Assembly (NCBI GenBank): GCA_025463005.1
Contig: JAOAPR010000191.1
Coordinates: 1-35,909, forward strand
From: Bryobacterales bacterium
Lineage (GTDB): Bacteria; Acidobacteriota; Terriglobia; Bryobacterales; Bryobacteraceae
Reading direction: 5' to 3'
DNA length: 35,909 nt
The translations under genes and the position numbers were made by a program. Each line of letters begins with the position of its first letter. The first letter of the stretch is position 1. Below are positions 8,102-17,560 of this stretch, one piece after another. The notes under the pieces were generated by a model. The model was not told the origin of the DNA and made no database searches. It was given only the letters and a program-made list of their open reading frames with translations.

Positions 8102-8955
8102 TGCGCTGCGTTCGCAGTCTTTTCCCTGTGTCGATCCTGTTCGTCGCAGGTTTGTACTTAGCGGTGGCCCAGAATCTGCCGCAGACTTACATCCCGCAAA
8201 CGAAGTTTTCCCGAGGACAGGACGTCGTCCCCAGCTTCGACGGCTGGATTCGTAACACCGACGGTACGTTCACCCTGGTCTTCGGCTATTTCAACCGGAA
8301 CTTGGAGGAAGAACTTGTGATTCCGGCGGGCCCGGACAACAAGCTTGAGCCTGGCGTTCCCGATCAGGGCCAGCCTACGTATTTCCTCCCGCGCCGCCAC
8401 GCCTGGATATTTCGTGTGAAGGTTCCCGCCGATTGGGGGGCCAATAAGGAACTGGTCTGGACCCTCACTTCGCACGGACGCACCGAAAAGGCATACGGGA
8501 GCCTCCAACCCGACGAAGAAATTCTCGAACGCCAGGTCATGACGCGCGGGAATCTGAGTCCTGGCTTAGACGATCCCAATAAGCCGCCGGCGGTGTCGAT
8601 CGCGCCTGTCCAAAGCCCGCATGTAGGTGAGCCGCTTACGTTGACAGCGCTCGTGACCGACGACGGCCTGCCGAAGCCGCGTGCGACGAAGGTGCGTCCC
8701 GCAGTAAACGCGGGCAAAGCTCAAACCGACTCTGCGACGGCTCGCCCCAGAATCGGCCTCAACGTGACCTGGTTGCAGTATCGCGGTCCCGGCAAGGTGA
8801 CGTTCGACGAAGCTGGCCCGATTCTGGTTAACAATGGACAGGCGATAACTAAAGCGCACTTCCCCGAGCCCGGCGTCTACGTCCTGCGCGCGACCGCAAA
8901 TGATGGCGAATTATCCACCACCCGCGACATCACGGTGAGTGTTACCGAACGCTAG
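8101..8955 (+). CDS. Exported hypothetical protein with C-terminal Ig-like domain
   Basis: A 284-residue exported protein of unknown function. The signal peptide is residues 1-23, ending A-V-A. A beta-rich N-terminal domain contains G-Y-F-N-R-N and a proline-tryptophan-rich section. The C-terminal 100 residues (from about 185) resemble an Ig/PKD-like fold, with G-V-Y-V-L-R-A-T-A-N-D-G-E typical of such domains. The ATG at 8101 shares its A with the TAA of the cytochrome/monooxygenase gene, so the two are translationally coupled and probably function together. No enzyme motif is seen. Confidence 0.8.
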   Translation: MRCVRSLFPVSILFVAGLYLAVAQNLPQTYIPQTKFSRGQDVVPSFDGWIRNTDGTFTLVFGYFNRNLEEELVIPAGPDNKLEPGVPDQGQPTYFLPRRHAWIFRVKVPADWGANKELVWTLTSHGRTEKAYGSLQPDEEILERQVMTRGNLSPGLDDPNKPPAVSIAPVQSPHVGEPLTLTALVTDDGLPKPRATKVRPAVNAGKAQTDSATARPRIGLNVTWLQYRGPGKVTFDEAGPILVNNGQAITKAHFPEPGVYVLRATANDGELSTTRDITVSVTER

Positions 8956-8980
8956 GCTGACTCTACCTCAGAAGTCAGCC
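8955..8980. terminator. Bidirectional hairpin between convergent genes
   Basis: GGCTGACT (8955-8962) and AGTCAGCC (8973-8980) form a perfect eight-base-pair stem with a ten-base loop. The hairpin spans the stop codons of the two convergent genes, and the loop holds the stop of the DUF6152 gene. There is no long T tract, so termination is inferred from position. Confidence 0.55.
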
Positions 8981-9369
8981 GGTGCAGGCGCGTTATTGCC
9001 GTCCCAATCCTTGACGGTTCCATCCTTGGCTTTCAGGAATCCCAGAAGGCAGCCGTTGGAACCGTCTCTGAGATGATGGCAGCGTGCTTTTACGGCGTCG
9101 CCCGGTTTTACGTAATCGGCCGTGATTCCGACTCTTTGAAGGCCGGTGCGGCCGGTTGCTTCCATGGCCCACATTTGCGGCTCGCCGTTGGCATCCATAA
9201 CTTCGAGGTAGATCCAGGAATGCGGCACCACCAGATGCACTTCCTTGACCACGCCCGCAATATCCATAAATGTGTCCTCGTAGTTTCCGTGGGAGTGATG
9301 CGCCCCGACGGGCAAAGCGGCGCCCACCACGCAAATCGCTGCAACACCAAGAATCGATGTGAATCGCAT
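8968..9369 (-). CDS. DUF6152 family exported protein (copy 2)
   Basis: A 133-residue DUF6152-type protein. The signal peptide ends V-G-A at residue 23, so the mature protein would begin H24-H25-S-H. The second conserved block is VPHSWIYL with H50, matching the N-P-H-A-W block of copy 1. Two cysteines (in A-R-C-H-H and N-G-C-L) are present here but not in copy 1. The start at 9369 follows AAGGAGG, which overlaps the stop region of the gene before it (11-base gap), so expression is coupled to the exported hypothetical and dihaem cytochrome genes upstream. Function unknown. Confidence 0.85.
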   Translation of the reverse strand: MRFTSILGVAAICVVGAALPVGAHHSHGNYEDTFMDIAGVVKEVHLVVPHSWIYLEVMDANGEPQMWAMEATGRTGLQRVGITADYVKPGDAVKARCHHLRDGSNGCLLGFLKAKDGTVKDWDGNNAPAPADF

Positions 9370-9379
9370 TGTTGCCTCC

Positions 9380-10099
9380 TTACTGTTTGCCTGGATTTAC
9401 GTTTGCACCAGGGGCGTCGATCCGACCCTGACCTTGGCCTCGGCCTGCTCGATTGACGCGGGGCGGCGGGGGGAATCCGTTGGAGTAGTAGGACTGATAG
9501 CGAAGCCCTACTCCGTTCTCGTCGAGCCATCCCACCGATTGCTGAAACAACCCCGGCTCGGGGTAACCTGCCGGCACCGTTCCTTCGATGATGTAGAGTC
9601 TGTTTTCGTGCATGTAAATTCCCGCGAAGGTCCGCGATTTGTCGGCGTTTGTAAGCTGCATTTGGCGTCCTTCGACGAGGTCGACGACACCCCATACGAA
9701 GAGCGTCAGCTTGGCGTCGCGTTTCATCAGTTGCCATGACGCGTAGTCCATCGCTCCGCGGATATCCGCCTTCCAATGTCCCTCATCGCCAGGGCTTCCC
9801 AGACAGGTTTCGGCGCCCACCGGGCAGGATTTGGCTTTCTCCGTGAGGATCCGTTGGGCCTGATTGTAGTCGACCACTGTCACCGAATAACGACTCTGGC
9901 CTTGCGTCGCGCTATAAACGCGCGCCGGCAGATCGGCTTCGTGTTGGGACCGGTAGGTGGTCTCCGTTATCTTCGGCTGAGTCGGAAAATTACAGGTGAA
10001 GCGATCTTCCCGGCTGGCAAACTCAATCCATTCCTGGGCGAACAACGGCCCTGAAATAGCGAGAGCCAAGGCGGTCGAAATGAGTGGCATCCAGCGCAT
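9380..10099 (-). CDS. Exported hypothetical protein
   Basis: A 239-residue protein with a clear signal peptide (1-21, ending L-F-A). The mature part starts W-I-E-F-A-S-R-E-D-R-F-T-C-N-F-P and has three cysteines within the first half that could pair. The last 30 residues are rich in P, G, R and Q and look disordered. I recognise no family with a known function. It sits between the dihaem cytochrome gene (15-base gap) and DUF6152 (10-base gap), each start having a GAGGAG- or GGAGG-type ribosome site, so the three form one operon. Confidence 0.75.
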   Translation of the reverse strand: MRWMPLISTALALAISGPLFAQEWIEFASREDRFTCNFPTQPKITETTYRSQHEADLPARVYSATQGQSRYSVTVVDYNQAQRILTEKAKSCPVGAETCLGSPGDEGHWKADIRGAMDYASWQLMKRDAKLTLFVWGVVDLVEGRQMQLTNADKSRTFAGIYMHENRLYIIEGTVPAGYPEPGLFQQSVGWLDENGVGLRYQSYYSNGFPPPPRVNRAGRGQGQGRIDAPGANVNPGKQ

Positions 10100-10114
10100 G
10101 ATTATTTCTCCTCA

Positions 10115-11059
10115 TTATTTTCCCTCGGGCGCAGGCTGGCATCGGGTTGCTCCACTCCCCTCGGTGCCGCCCTTGTCGCGGTAAACCTTGTGACAGTTCG
10201 CACACGCATCATTCAGTTTGTCGCTGATATCGATGAACGCGTCGTAGTTCCTCGCCTGTGATGCGCGGCGGGCGAGCTTTCCTACTTCCGCGAGTTCTTT
10301 TACATACTGCTTCCAGTCGGGGCGATCGACGGGGACCGGCCTGCCGTTCTGACATCGGCGTCCCGGCGTCAAAAGCAGCGGCGCCGTTTCGGTGATCGCC
10401 ACAGCGGCCTGATCGATAGCCAGCCACCCGGGATAAACAGTGGATCCCCACTCGACATAATCAAAAGGTGCGGCAGCGGGCGGCTTTTTCGTCTGAGCGC
10501 CAGGATCCTTGAGTTGAACATTGAAGATGATGTTCGAATTCGGGAAAGCGATGGCTCTCATCAACTCGGCAAGGTTTCCTTCGGGCCGGGAAAGCGACGA
10601 GCCCGCGACGTTCGCGACCGGAAACACGACCCGCGCGAGGGCGGCTTCGCTCAGTTCGGCTTGCCCTGCCGGAAACTTGCCCGCCTGCAGAACGTATGCC
10701 GCAAGATCCGTGGATTGGCTCCTGGAGAGGCTCCCGGGCAGGTTGAAGGGCATTGTTTTTTGAATCTTGTCGACGAAATTCGCCAGCGGCTGGGCGCTCC
10801 AGTTCGAGAGGAAACTATCTCCGGCCAGCGGCGGTCCACTCGTGCCTTCCATCGCAACGCCGTGACATGCCGCACACTGGACCTTGTAAAGCGTTTGTCC
10901 GCGTCCTGCTTGCCCATCCGAGTACACACCTTCTGTTGTCGATCGCACTTGCGGGGCCTGCCCGGCAAGCACGAGCGCTCCAACAAGCGCATAGCTGCAG
11001 AATGTCGCGCCCGGTGCGTAGCGAAATCCTAGCCGGCTCAATGGAATCAGACGCGCCAA
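10115..11059 (-). CDS. Exported dihaem c-type cytochrome
   Basis: An electron-transfer protein of about 314 residues with two haem-binding sites: CAACH (62-66) in an N-terminal cytochrome c domain and CANCH (286-290) near the C-terminus. The second site, with D-K-L-N-D-A before it and K-V-Y after it, resembles the cytochrome c'/c556 four-helix type, so this is probably a fusion of two cytochrome classes joined by a linker of about 120 residues. The start is uncertain. I prefer the TTG at 11059, preceded by GGAGG, which gives a signal peptide with a hydrophobic core at about 20-35. The frame is open to another TTG at 11128. It leads the operon with the exported hypothetical and DUF6152 genes. 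Confidence 0.78.
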   Translation of the reverse strand: MARLIPLSRLGFRYAPGATFCSYALVGALVLAGQAPQVRSTTEGVYSDGQAGRGQTLYKVQCAACHGVAMEGTSGPPLAGDSFLSNWSAQPLANFVDKIQKTMPFNLPGSLSRSQSTDLAAYVLQAGKFPAGQAELSEAALARVVFPVANVAGSSLSRPEGNLAELMRAIAFPNSNIIFNVQLKDPGAQTKKPPAAAPFDYVEWGSTVYPGWLAIDQAAVAITETAPLLLTPGRRCQNGRPVPVDRPDWKQYVKELAEVGKLARRASQARNYDAFIDISDKLNDACANCHKVYRDKGGTEGSGATRCQPAPEGK

Positions 11060-11189
11060 ATATCCTCCAACTGGAAAATTACAGCTAAGAGCATAGTCGA
11101 AGAGAGCGGCGTGCACAACGGTGGTCAATCGCCAATACCCGAAAGCGATGGCGTTCCCGTGCCGGCTGGTGAAACGTCCCGTTAGGACG

Positions 11190-12059
11190 CTACTCGTAGA
11201 ATGCCGGCGCCTTCTTCAACATTGTGAAGGTGGCCAGATCGTGTTCGATCCACAAGCGGGCGCCGGTCTGCTGCACGAAAGCTTCGACCTTCGCGCGCGA
11301 GGCAGCGGATTGCTCCTTGTCAAATTCGAACGTCGGAAACCGGTGCATATTGATTTCCTGGGGCAGGTGGTAAAGATCTCCCGCAATAAGGATCGGCCCG
11401 GACTGTTTCAGCCTCAGGAACAAAATCTGATGCCCGGGCGTGTGGCCTGGAGCATATTGGATCACCACCGTACCGTCTCCGAACACGTCGTAATCTTTGT
11501 CCGTGAGAATCGTCGTCTTGCTGTCTTTCAGCTTGATGTAGCTGGCGGACGCCATTGGCCCTCCGCGTCCACCCCGGCCGCCTGCCGGCGCTGGCGCGAA
11601 CATAGCATCCCGCTCGTTCTGGTGAACCAGCCAAGTGGAGCCCGCGAAATCATTGGCGTTGGCGGTGTGATCGGAGTGTAGATGGGAAAGAGCCAGGTAC
11701 TTGATATCGCCTGCCGAGTAGCCCACCTCCGCTAGCTGCGACTTCAGAGTTTTCGTTACCGTTGAGATTCCTTGCGTAGTCCCGTTGACTTGGCTATCCG
11801 GAATCACGCCGACGTCCCACATCAGCGTGCCTTTCGGATGCACCACCAGGTAGCAGGGCACGGCAAACGGCTGTTTCTCGCCGATCTCCTCTTTTGTGAA
11901 TCCGAAAGTGGCGGGAGCGCTCATGGTCAACGAACCGCAATCGAACACATAGAGACGGACGGATTTGGGTGGTTTCGGCTTGTCCTCTGCCATCGCAGCA
12001 GGCGCAATCAGGAAGGTTAGGAACAGTGCAGTGGTACCCGCCAGGGCAAGTCGTTTCAT
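11190..12059 (-). CDS. Exported MBL-fold hydrolase, AHL-lactonase-like
   Basis: A 289-residue MBL-fold enzyme with a signal peptide (1-24, ending A-M-A). Metal ligands are HLHSDH (126-131), H206 and/or H210 in APGHTPGH, and D228 in IAGDLY. The order of motifs and the F-D-C-G start of the mature domain match the N-acyl-homoserine-lactonase branch of the fold. A glycine-arginine-rich loop (about 157-168) replaces a short connector. The ATG at 12059 is chosen because AAAGGAG precedes it; the frame is open upstream to 12206 without a ribosome site. It is divergent from the ADOP permease. Lactone hydrolysis is likely from family; signal-molecule quenching is only one possibility. Confidence 0.82.
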   Translation of the reverse strand: MKRLALAGTTALFLTFLIAPAAMAEDKPKPPKSVRLYVFDCGSLTMSAPATFGFTKEEIGEKQPFAVPCYLVVHPKGTLMWDVGVIPDSQVNGTTQGISTVTKTLKSQLAEVGYSAGDIKYLALSHLHSDHTANANDFAGSTWLVHQNERDAMFAPAPAGGRGGRGGPMASASYIKLKDSKTTILTDKDYDVFGDGTVVIQYAPGHTPGHQILFLRLKQSGPILIAGDLYHLPQEINMHRFPTFEFDKEQSAASRAKVEAFVQQTGARLWIEHDLATFTMLKKAPAFYE

Positions 12060-12294
12060 ATCAGGCTCCTTTTGCCATCCCCGATTGTATGTCAGTTGAC
12101 AAGCCTCAGGATCGTGCGAAGTGTATGCCTGGAAACTGTTCGTTATTGGGATTCGACGGCTTCGCTGCCCCTGAAGGCTGCGCGTAATGGCTGATTCTTC
12201 GAACAAACTGAAAGGTCTCGGCGTCTATATTGGACAGTCGTAACTTTTGGCCGGGCTCGACGTATTAGGACTACGACGTGAAGGAGGTGCTGGT

Positions 12295-14730
12295 TTGTCA
12301 CACTTCGGGCAGGACCTGCGATACGCCCTTCGGACGCTCCGCCGTAGCCCCGGGTTCGCTGCGGTTGCGATTCTAACGCTAGCGCTCGGCATTGGCGCTA
12401 ACACAGCGATTTTCAGCTTTGTGGATGGCGTTCTCCTAAAGCCTCTGCCTTACCCGGAGCCGGACCGCATCGTGCGCGTGCTGGAAAAACCTCCGCGGGG
12501 CGAGCGTAATGGGATTTCAACACTCAATTTTCTCGACTGGCAGAAGGACAATGCGGTCTTCGATTACATGGCGGCAATGTCCGGAGGCGGGGTCACACTC
12601 GGTGGCGTCGCCGAGCCGGTGCAGCTGCGGAGCGGCCGAGTCTCGGCGCGTTATTTCGACATCTACGGCATCAAAACCGCGCTGGGCCGCACGTTTCTTC
12701 CGGAAGAAGACCAGCTTGGCAAGAACAAGGTCGTCATCCTGAGTAACGCCTTGTGGGTAAGCCAGTTTGGTTCCGATCCGGATATCGTCAACAAAACGAT
12801 CCTGCTGGACAACGAGTCTCACTTGGTCATAGGTGTGTTGCCCGCTGGCGGCGCCTTCGACCGGGCTTTCAACCAGATCTGGCGGCCTCTGGCATTTGAG
12901 CAATCCAACATGACGCGCAATTTCCATTGGCTCACTTCGTTTGGAAGGCTAAAGCCCGGCGTTACCCTTCAACAGGCCAAAGCCAACATGGACTCGATCG
13001 GGAAACGGATCGAACACGATTTTCCGGATTCCAATAAAGGATGGGGCGTCGTTGTAGAACGCTACGCCGATACGCTGATCGCGCCCGATCTTCGCTCGGC
13101 TCTACTCGTGTTGCTGGTCGCCACTGGGATGGTGCTGCTGATCGGATGCGCGAATCTTGCAAACCTGGCACTCGTCAGGGGAGTCTCGCGCGAACGCGAG
13201 GTAGCCGTTCGGGCATCGCTGGGAGCGCGGCGATGGCAGTTGATTCGACAGTTTTTGACGGAGACCGTCGTCCTCTCTGTCTGTGGCGGGCTCTTTGGAA
13301 TCGGGATCGGTTATGCCACGCTGAAATGGCTGCAATCACAGCTTCCGCCGTTCTCCTTCGCACGGGAAGTCGACGTCACGATGGATCTTCGCGTGCTGCT
13401 CTTCGCCATGGCTATCGCCGTGTTTACGGGGGTGCTGTTCGGCCTGGCTCCCGCGATGCAAGTCACGTCGCCGAATTTAGCCAGCACGATGAAGGACGGA
13501 GGCCGAGGAGCTAGCACGGGAGGCTCGCGCCGCCGCCTGCGGGACGTTCTTGTAGTGGCCGAGGTATCGCTTGCGTTTATTCTGCTGGTCGGCTCCGGAT
13601 TGATGATGCGCACGTTCTTCGGCCTTATGAACGCCGAAAGCGGATTTGACGCCACAAATACTGTCACGGTCGGGATGCCTATGCCCCTCCAGCGATTTCC
13701 CGATCCTCGGCAGCTCAATGCCTACTTGCGGGAGGTTCGCACGGCTGTCGAGGCAGTGCCCGGCGTAGTCGAAACCGCCCTCTCCTGCGCTCCTCCCATG
13801 CAGGGAACGTGCTACGGCATGCCGATGCTGGTGGCCGGCAGACCCATGGTGGACCGGTCCAGCCGCGACGGAGGGTTCTACAAGATTGTGAGTCCGTCTT
13901 ATTTCACCGCCATGCGATTGAAGCTGATCAAAGGGCGAGCCCTCTCAGACCGGGACGCCAAAGGCTCGACACCCGTGCTGGTGATCAATGACCGGCTTGC
14001 GAAGAAATTCTTTCCGGGCGAAGATCCGATCGGCCAGCACATTCTGATCCAGGAGATCGTTCCAGGCAAGACCGCATTGGGTGACGAAATCTCTTGGGAA
14101 GTGGTGGGCATGGTGGCAAGCGAGAAGATTGGCGGGCCCAGGGACGAGCAAAGCGCGGGCGTGTACGTTTCAAACGAACAGTCTCCGGCGTACGGCATGA
14201 CCTTGATCGTTCGCGCCAGGCTCGACCCGCTGACGCTTCCCAAAGCCATCAGTGCCGCGATTCACAGCGTGGGCAAGGACCAGGCGCTGGGAGACTTTCG
14301 GACAGTGGACCAGATCAAGGAGCAGGCGCTGGTAGGCAATCGGCTGCAAGCGACTCTCTTGGGAATTTTCGCGGGCGTGGCGCTGCTGCTGTCCGCGCTG
14401 GGCATCTATGGCGTGATCTCGTATTCAGTGGAGCAGCGAACACACGAACTTGGAATCCGCGCCGCTCTGGGCGCTTCCGAACGGAATCTGCTCCGGCTGG
14501 TGCTGGTCCGCGGGTTAGCTCTAACCGGGATCGGTTTGGCAATCGGGCTGGCAGGCTCGCTGGCTGTGACCCGGCAAATGAAGAGTCTGCTGTTTGGTGT
14601 CGGCGCGCAGGACCCCACGACCATGATCGCGGTAGCAGCGATCCTGGCCGCCGTGGCGATTACGGCGTGCTACGTACCCTCGCGCCGGGCGACCAGGGCA
14701 GACCCGATGGTAGCTCTGCGATACGAATAG
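12295..14730 (+). CDS. ADOP family duplicated permease (FtsX/MacB-like)
   Basis: An 811-residue membrane protein of the acidobacterial duplicated orphan permease family. The N-terminus [15 protein letters not shown] and the following [14 protein letters not shown] segment are diagnostic. The order is TM1, a periplasmic MacB-type domain, an FtsX block of three helices (about 270-400), then a second TM plus periplasmic domain and a second FtsX block at the C-terminus, ending D-P-M-V-A-L-R-Y-E. The start is placed at the TTG at 12295 because AAGGAGG lies six bases before it; an upstream TTG at 12247 has no site. No ATPase gene lies nearby, as usual for the family. Role unknown; envelope transport or mechanotransmission is inferred. 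Confidence 0.9.
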   Translation: MSHFGQDLRYALRTLRRSPGFAAVAILTLALGIGANTAIFSFVDGVLLKPLPYPEPDRIVRVLEKPPRGERNGISTLNFLDWQKDNAVFDYMAAMSGGGVTLGGVAEPVQLRSGRVSARYFDIYGIKTALGRTFLPEEDQLGKNKVVILSNALWVSQFGSDPDIVNKTILLDNESHLVIGVLPAGGAFDRAFNQIWRPLAFEQSNMTRNFHWLTSFGRLKPGVTLQQAKANMDSIGKRIEHDFPDSNKGWGVVVERYADTLIAPDLRSALLVLLVATGMVLLIGCANLANLALVRGVSREREVAVRASLGARRWQLIRQFLTETVVLSVCGGLFGIGIGYATLKWLQSQLPPFSFAREVDVTMDLRVLLFAMAIAVFTGVLFGLAPAMQVTSPNLASTMKDGGRGASTGGSRRRLRDVLVVAEVSLAFILLVGSGLMMRTFFGLMNAESGFDATNTVTVGMPMPLQRFPDPRQLNAYLREVRTAVEAVPGVVETALSCAPPMQGTCYGMPMLVAGRPMVDRSSRDGGFYKIVSPSYFTAMRLKLIKGRALSDRDAKGSTPVLVINDRLAKKFFPGEDPIGQHILIQEIVPGKTALGDEISWEVVGMVASEKIGGPRDEQSAGVYVSNEQSPAYGMTLIVRARLDPLTLPKAISAAIHSVGKDQALGDFRTVDQIKEQALVGNRLQATLLGIFAGVALLLSALGIYGVISYSVEQRTHELGIRAALGASERNLLRLVLVRGLALTGIGLAIGLAGSLAVTRQMKSLLFGVGAQDPTTMIAVAAILAAVAITACYVPSRRATRADPMVALRYE

Positions 14731-14745
14731 AGACGAACCCGAATC

Positions 14746-14769
14746 GCGGGAGAACCTCGGCGCTCCCGC
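14746..14769. terminator. Hairpin between convergent permease and tannase genes
   Basis: GCGGGAG (14746-14752) pairs perfectly with CTCCCGC (14763-14769) around a ten-base loop. It lies between the permease stop at 14730 and the esterase stop at 14780. No strong T tract follows. Confidence 0.5.
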
Positions 14770-14779
14770 AGGACAAGTG

Positions 14780-16255
14780 TCATTCGCTGCACGCGAAGTT
14801 CCTTGCGTCTTCAGGATCGCCTTGGCCCTTGTACTCAGCATGCTTGGGATAGGCGCACAGCGGCCGGCTCCGACCCGGGAATGCTTTCCCCGTCGCGATG
14901 ACGAAATCCGGAGCCGTCCCCTTCTCCACCCAATTCACCACGCCAGTCAGCAGGTCGAAATCGTCGAGCGCGGCCGCCCCGCCTCGGCAGTGGCCCATGC
15001 CCGGCACCAGATATAGCCGGCTCCAGCTCTGCACCTGATCCGCACCCCCGTTTGCCTGGGTCATCTTTTGGTAGTAATCGACGGTATCCAGTGGTGAAAA
15101 TCCCGTATCGCTCATTCCGTGATAAAAGAGCAGCTTCCCGCCATGCCCGGAAAAACTGCTCAAGTATGTCGAGGTCGTATCGGTCAACCCGTTCATCGCG
15201 TCCGCGAGCACGGCAGCCATCCGGGCATCGACATCGATTTCCGTGGCCAGCGTAGGGCCGCGCAACACGCCGGGAAGTGAGATTCCCGCGTCATAAGCGG
15301 AAGGCGGATAAACCAGGTCCCCTCTGAGATTCCTGGGTCCTGCGAAAGCTTTTTTGAGGGCGCCGACTTGCTGCGACGTAAGGCAGGCGTCGCTCTTCGA
15401 GCCTCGACAGGTCAGAACGGCCGGATCGAACTTGCAGGCCTGGGGGTTGAAGATCATGCCGTCCTTTAAACCGTCCTTCGCGTCACATGCGTTGAGGATT
15501 CCGGTGACCACCAGCTTCTTATCACCGTCCGAAAAAACCGGGCTGGCCGCCAGTTTGCCCGCGTCGTCCTTGGGCGCGATCTGGTTGAAGGCGACCGTCG
15601 TCCAGGTTCTTCCGATCTCCGCATATCCGGTTCGCATGGCCGGATCGCCGGCGATCACACCGTCGAAGTAGTCCGGATAGCGCTGGGTCATGGTCATGGC
15701 CTCACGGCCGCCAGTCGAGCAGCCCACGAAGTACGAGTACTTGGCTGGCTGTCCGTAGTAGTGTGCCACAACCTGCTTCGCCAGCACGGCGACTCTACCC
15801 ACGGCGACATAAGCGAAATCGAGTCCCGCCTGCTGGTCCTGGAAAAAGGTTCTATCGTTTCCCTGATGGCCGGTGTCTGTGCTGACCACAGCAAATCCAC
15901 GCGCCAATGCCGGGTCGTCTCCGGCCGCCGCCGCACCCAAGGGCGGTCGAACGGTTCCGTTAAATCCGCCGCCTCCTTGAAACAGGAATCGATTATTCCA
16001 GTTGTCCGGCAGCGCAATCGCGAACCCGATGCCATAGGTCTTTCCACCGGTGCCTGTGCGCTGATCGATCATACCCTCGGCCTGACAGTGCGATGGAAGC
16101 GGCGCTTTTCCAGGGGCCGCCGCAAGAACGGTTTCCGCCTTGGTGATCACCATTGTCACGCCTGGAACTTTGAACCTCAGCAGGTCAGCGCACTTACTCG
16201 ACGTCTGCCCGTACGCAAGCGGGACAAGTGTCAACGCCAAGATGTGAATTCTCAT
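14780..16255 (-). CDS. Tannase/feruloyl esterase family hydrolase
   Basis: A 491-residue exported serine esterase. The signal peptide is residues 1-16 (ending A-Y-G-Q). The alpha/beta fold has the nucleophile S180 in GCSTGG, the acid D383 in HGMSD and the histidine H422 in GMGHC. The C-S and H-C cysteines next to the serine and histidine are the disulfide pair typical of tannases and feruloyl esterases, and D-G-L-K-D-G-M resembles the calcium-binding lid. Expected reaction: hydrolysis of aromatic acid esters such as galloyl or feruloyl esters outside the cytoplasm. The ATG at 16255 is preceded by GAGGAG; an upstream start at 16276 is not. A serine hydrolase gene lies just upstream on the same strand. 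Confidence 0.88.
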   Translation of the reverse strand: MRIHILALTLVPLAYGQTSSKCADLLRFKVPGVTMVITKAETVLAAAPGKAPLPSHCQAEGMIDQRTGTGGKTYGIGFAIALPDNWNNRFLFQGGGGFNGTVRPPLGAAAAGDDPALARGFAVVSTDTGHQGNDRTFFQDQQAGLDFAYVAVGRVAVLAKQVVAHYYGQPAKYSYFVGCSTGGREAMTMTQRYPDYFDGVIAGDPAMRTGYAEIGRTWTTVAFNQIAPKDDAGKLAASPVFSDGDKKLVVTGILNACDAKDGLKDGMIFNPQACKFDPAVLTCRGSKSDACLTSQQVGALKKAFAGPRNLRGDLVYPPSAYDAGISLPGVLRGPTLATEIDVDARMAAVLADAMNGLTDTTSTYLSSFSGHGGKLLFYHGMSDTGFSPLDTVDYYQKMTQANGGADQVQSWSRLYLVPGMGHCRGGAAALDDFDLLTGVVNWVEKGTAPDFVIATGKAFPGRSRPLCAYPKHAEYKGQGDPEDARNFACSE

Positions 16256-16281
16256 CCCCGTTCTCCTCGCTAACACTGCCC

Positions 16282-17136
16282 CTATTCAATAACGGCCTGC
16301 ATCACAGCTTGTTCGAAATCCCGCCCGACTTCCTGGTTGGCGGTCTGAATCATCAGAACACCCACCATCTGTTCCTTGGGATCGATCCACAGGTGCGTGC
16401 CGAAGGCGCCGTCCCACCCGAAGCTGCCGGTAGAGACAGCGGCCGCTCTGGCCACGTGATCGCTGATCACCCGAACGCTGAGCCCAAAACCTTCACCTCG
16501 GTTTCTTCCGGGAAGCGTATCCGGCACGTGAACCGATGACATCATCTCGACTGTTCTCGGGCCGAGCAGACGCTTTCCGTTCAACTGGCCGCCATTCATC
16601 AGCATCTGGCCCAGCGGCAGGTAATCCTCGGCGGTGCTGAGCAAGCCTCCTGCGCCAGAGAAGTAGACCTGACTGCCGGGGTTCATAGCCTGCTTCTGTA
16701 GCCCACTGCCGTTACGCTGGTAGAGCGTCACCTGCCTCGGCGCGTGATCGCCATCGGCGAAGAAAAAGATATCCTTCATTCCCAGGGGATCAAATATGCG
16801 CTGGCGCAGAAACTGATCGAAGGATTGTCCCGAGACAATCTCCACGATGCGGCCCAGAGTATCGAATCCCGCACCCGGGCTGTAGGCCCAGCGCGACCCC
16901 GGTTGGAACTCCAGGGGCGTGGTGCCCAGCCGCGGTATGTACGCGGCCAGATTCTCGTTGTCCTTCCGAGCGACCCTCTGCAGCTCGCTGTTGCTAATCG
17001 TCCCGCTGCCCAGACCCGAAACGTGGCTCAAAAGGTCGCGGATGGTAATCTCTCTCTCTGCCGGAACGGTATAAAACTGCGGTGCCGCGGCTGCGCCTGC
17101 CTGCGCGCCTCCCCCCACCACCTGCGCCCGCCCCAC
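16282..17136 (-). pseudogene. Serine hydrolase (beta-lactamase family), C-terminal part (frameshifted)
   Basis: C-terminal two thirds of a class C beta-lactamase-like (S12) protein. It carries D-L-L-S-H-V-S-G-L, then W-A-Y-S-P where family members usually have Y-S-N, so the second catalytic motif is slightly altered. The end reads F-G-W-D-G-A-F-G-T-H. The first third lies in the neighbouring frame, and the crossing point is a run of six G on this strand (C6 at 17111-17116). Removing one G restores a continuous protein of about 425 residues through an alanine-glycine-rich linker. The ATG at 17136 has no good ribosome site. Error or slippage mutation cannot be told apart here. Confidence 0.8.
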
Positions 17137-17560
17137 CGCGGCCGGCGGGCAGCGCGACGGCGACTTTCTGACCGCGAAACTCGGGGATGAATTTCGATAC
17201 CGGATCGGTCAGCCGGATCTTGCCTTCCTCCACCAGCATCATAATGGCCGTGCCAGTCACCACCTTTGACATTGAGGCGATACGGAAAATGGCGTCTTTC
17301 GGCATAGGCTTTTTCGATTCGATATCCATCAAACCGTGCGCCTCCAGATGTGCTATCCGCCCCTTACGCGCCACCAGCGTGACGGCCCCGGAGATATCTC
17401 CGGCGTCGATGTGGCGCTGAATCATTTGGTGAACTCGCTGGAGCCGCTCCGATGAGAGGCCGACCTCCTCGGGTTTGGCGGTGGGAATCGACGCCGCCGT
17501 CAAGGGCAGAACGATCAACGCGAGTAGTACAACATACGCAGTGATCAGGTTCGTTTTCAT
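16994..17560 (-). pseudogene. Serine hydrolase (beta-lactamase family), N-terminal part (frameshifted)
   Basis: N-terminal part of the same S12 serine hydrolase. A signal peptide (1-22, ending L-T-A-A) leads to the catalytic S-M-S-K tetrad (96-99), giving nucleophile S96 and base K99. Sense is lost after V-A-L-P-A-G in the G-rich linker, and the out-of-frame tail ends at 16994. The ATG at 17560 is chosen because TTGGAGG precedes it; an in-frame start at 17695 lacks one. Such proteins include esterases, D-aminopeptidases and carboxypeptidases. The adjacent tannase-family gene makes an esterase role plausible. Without the rest of the fold this fragment would be inactive. Confidence 0.8.
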
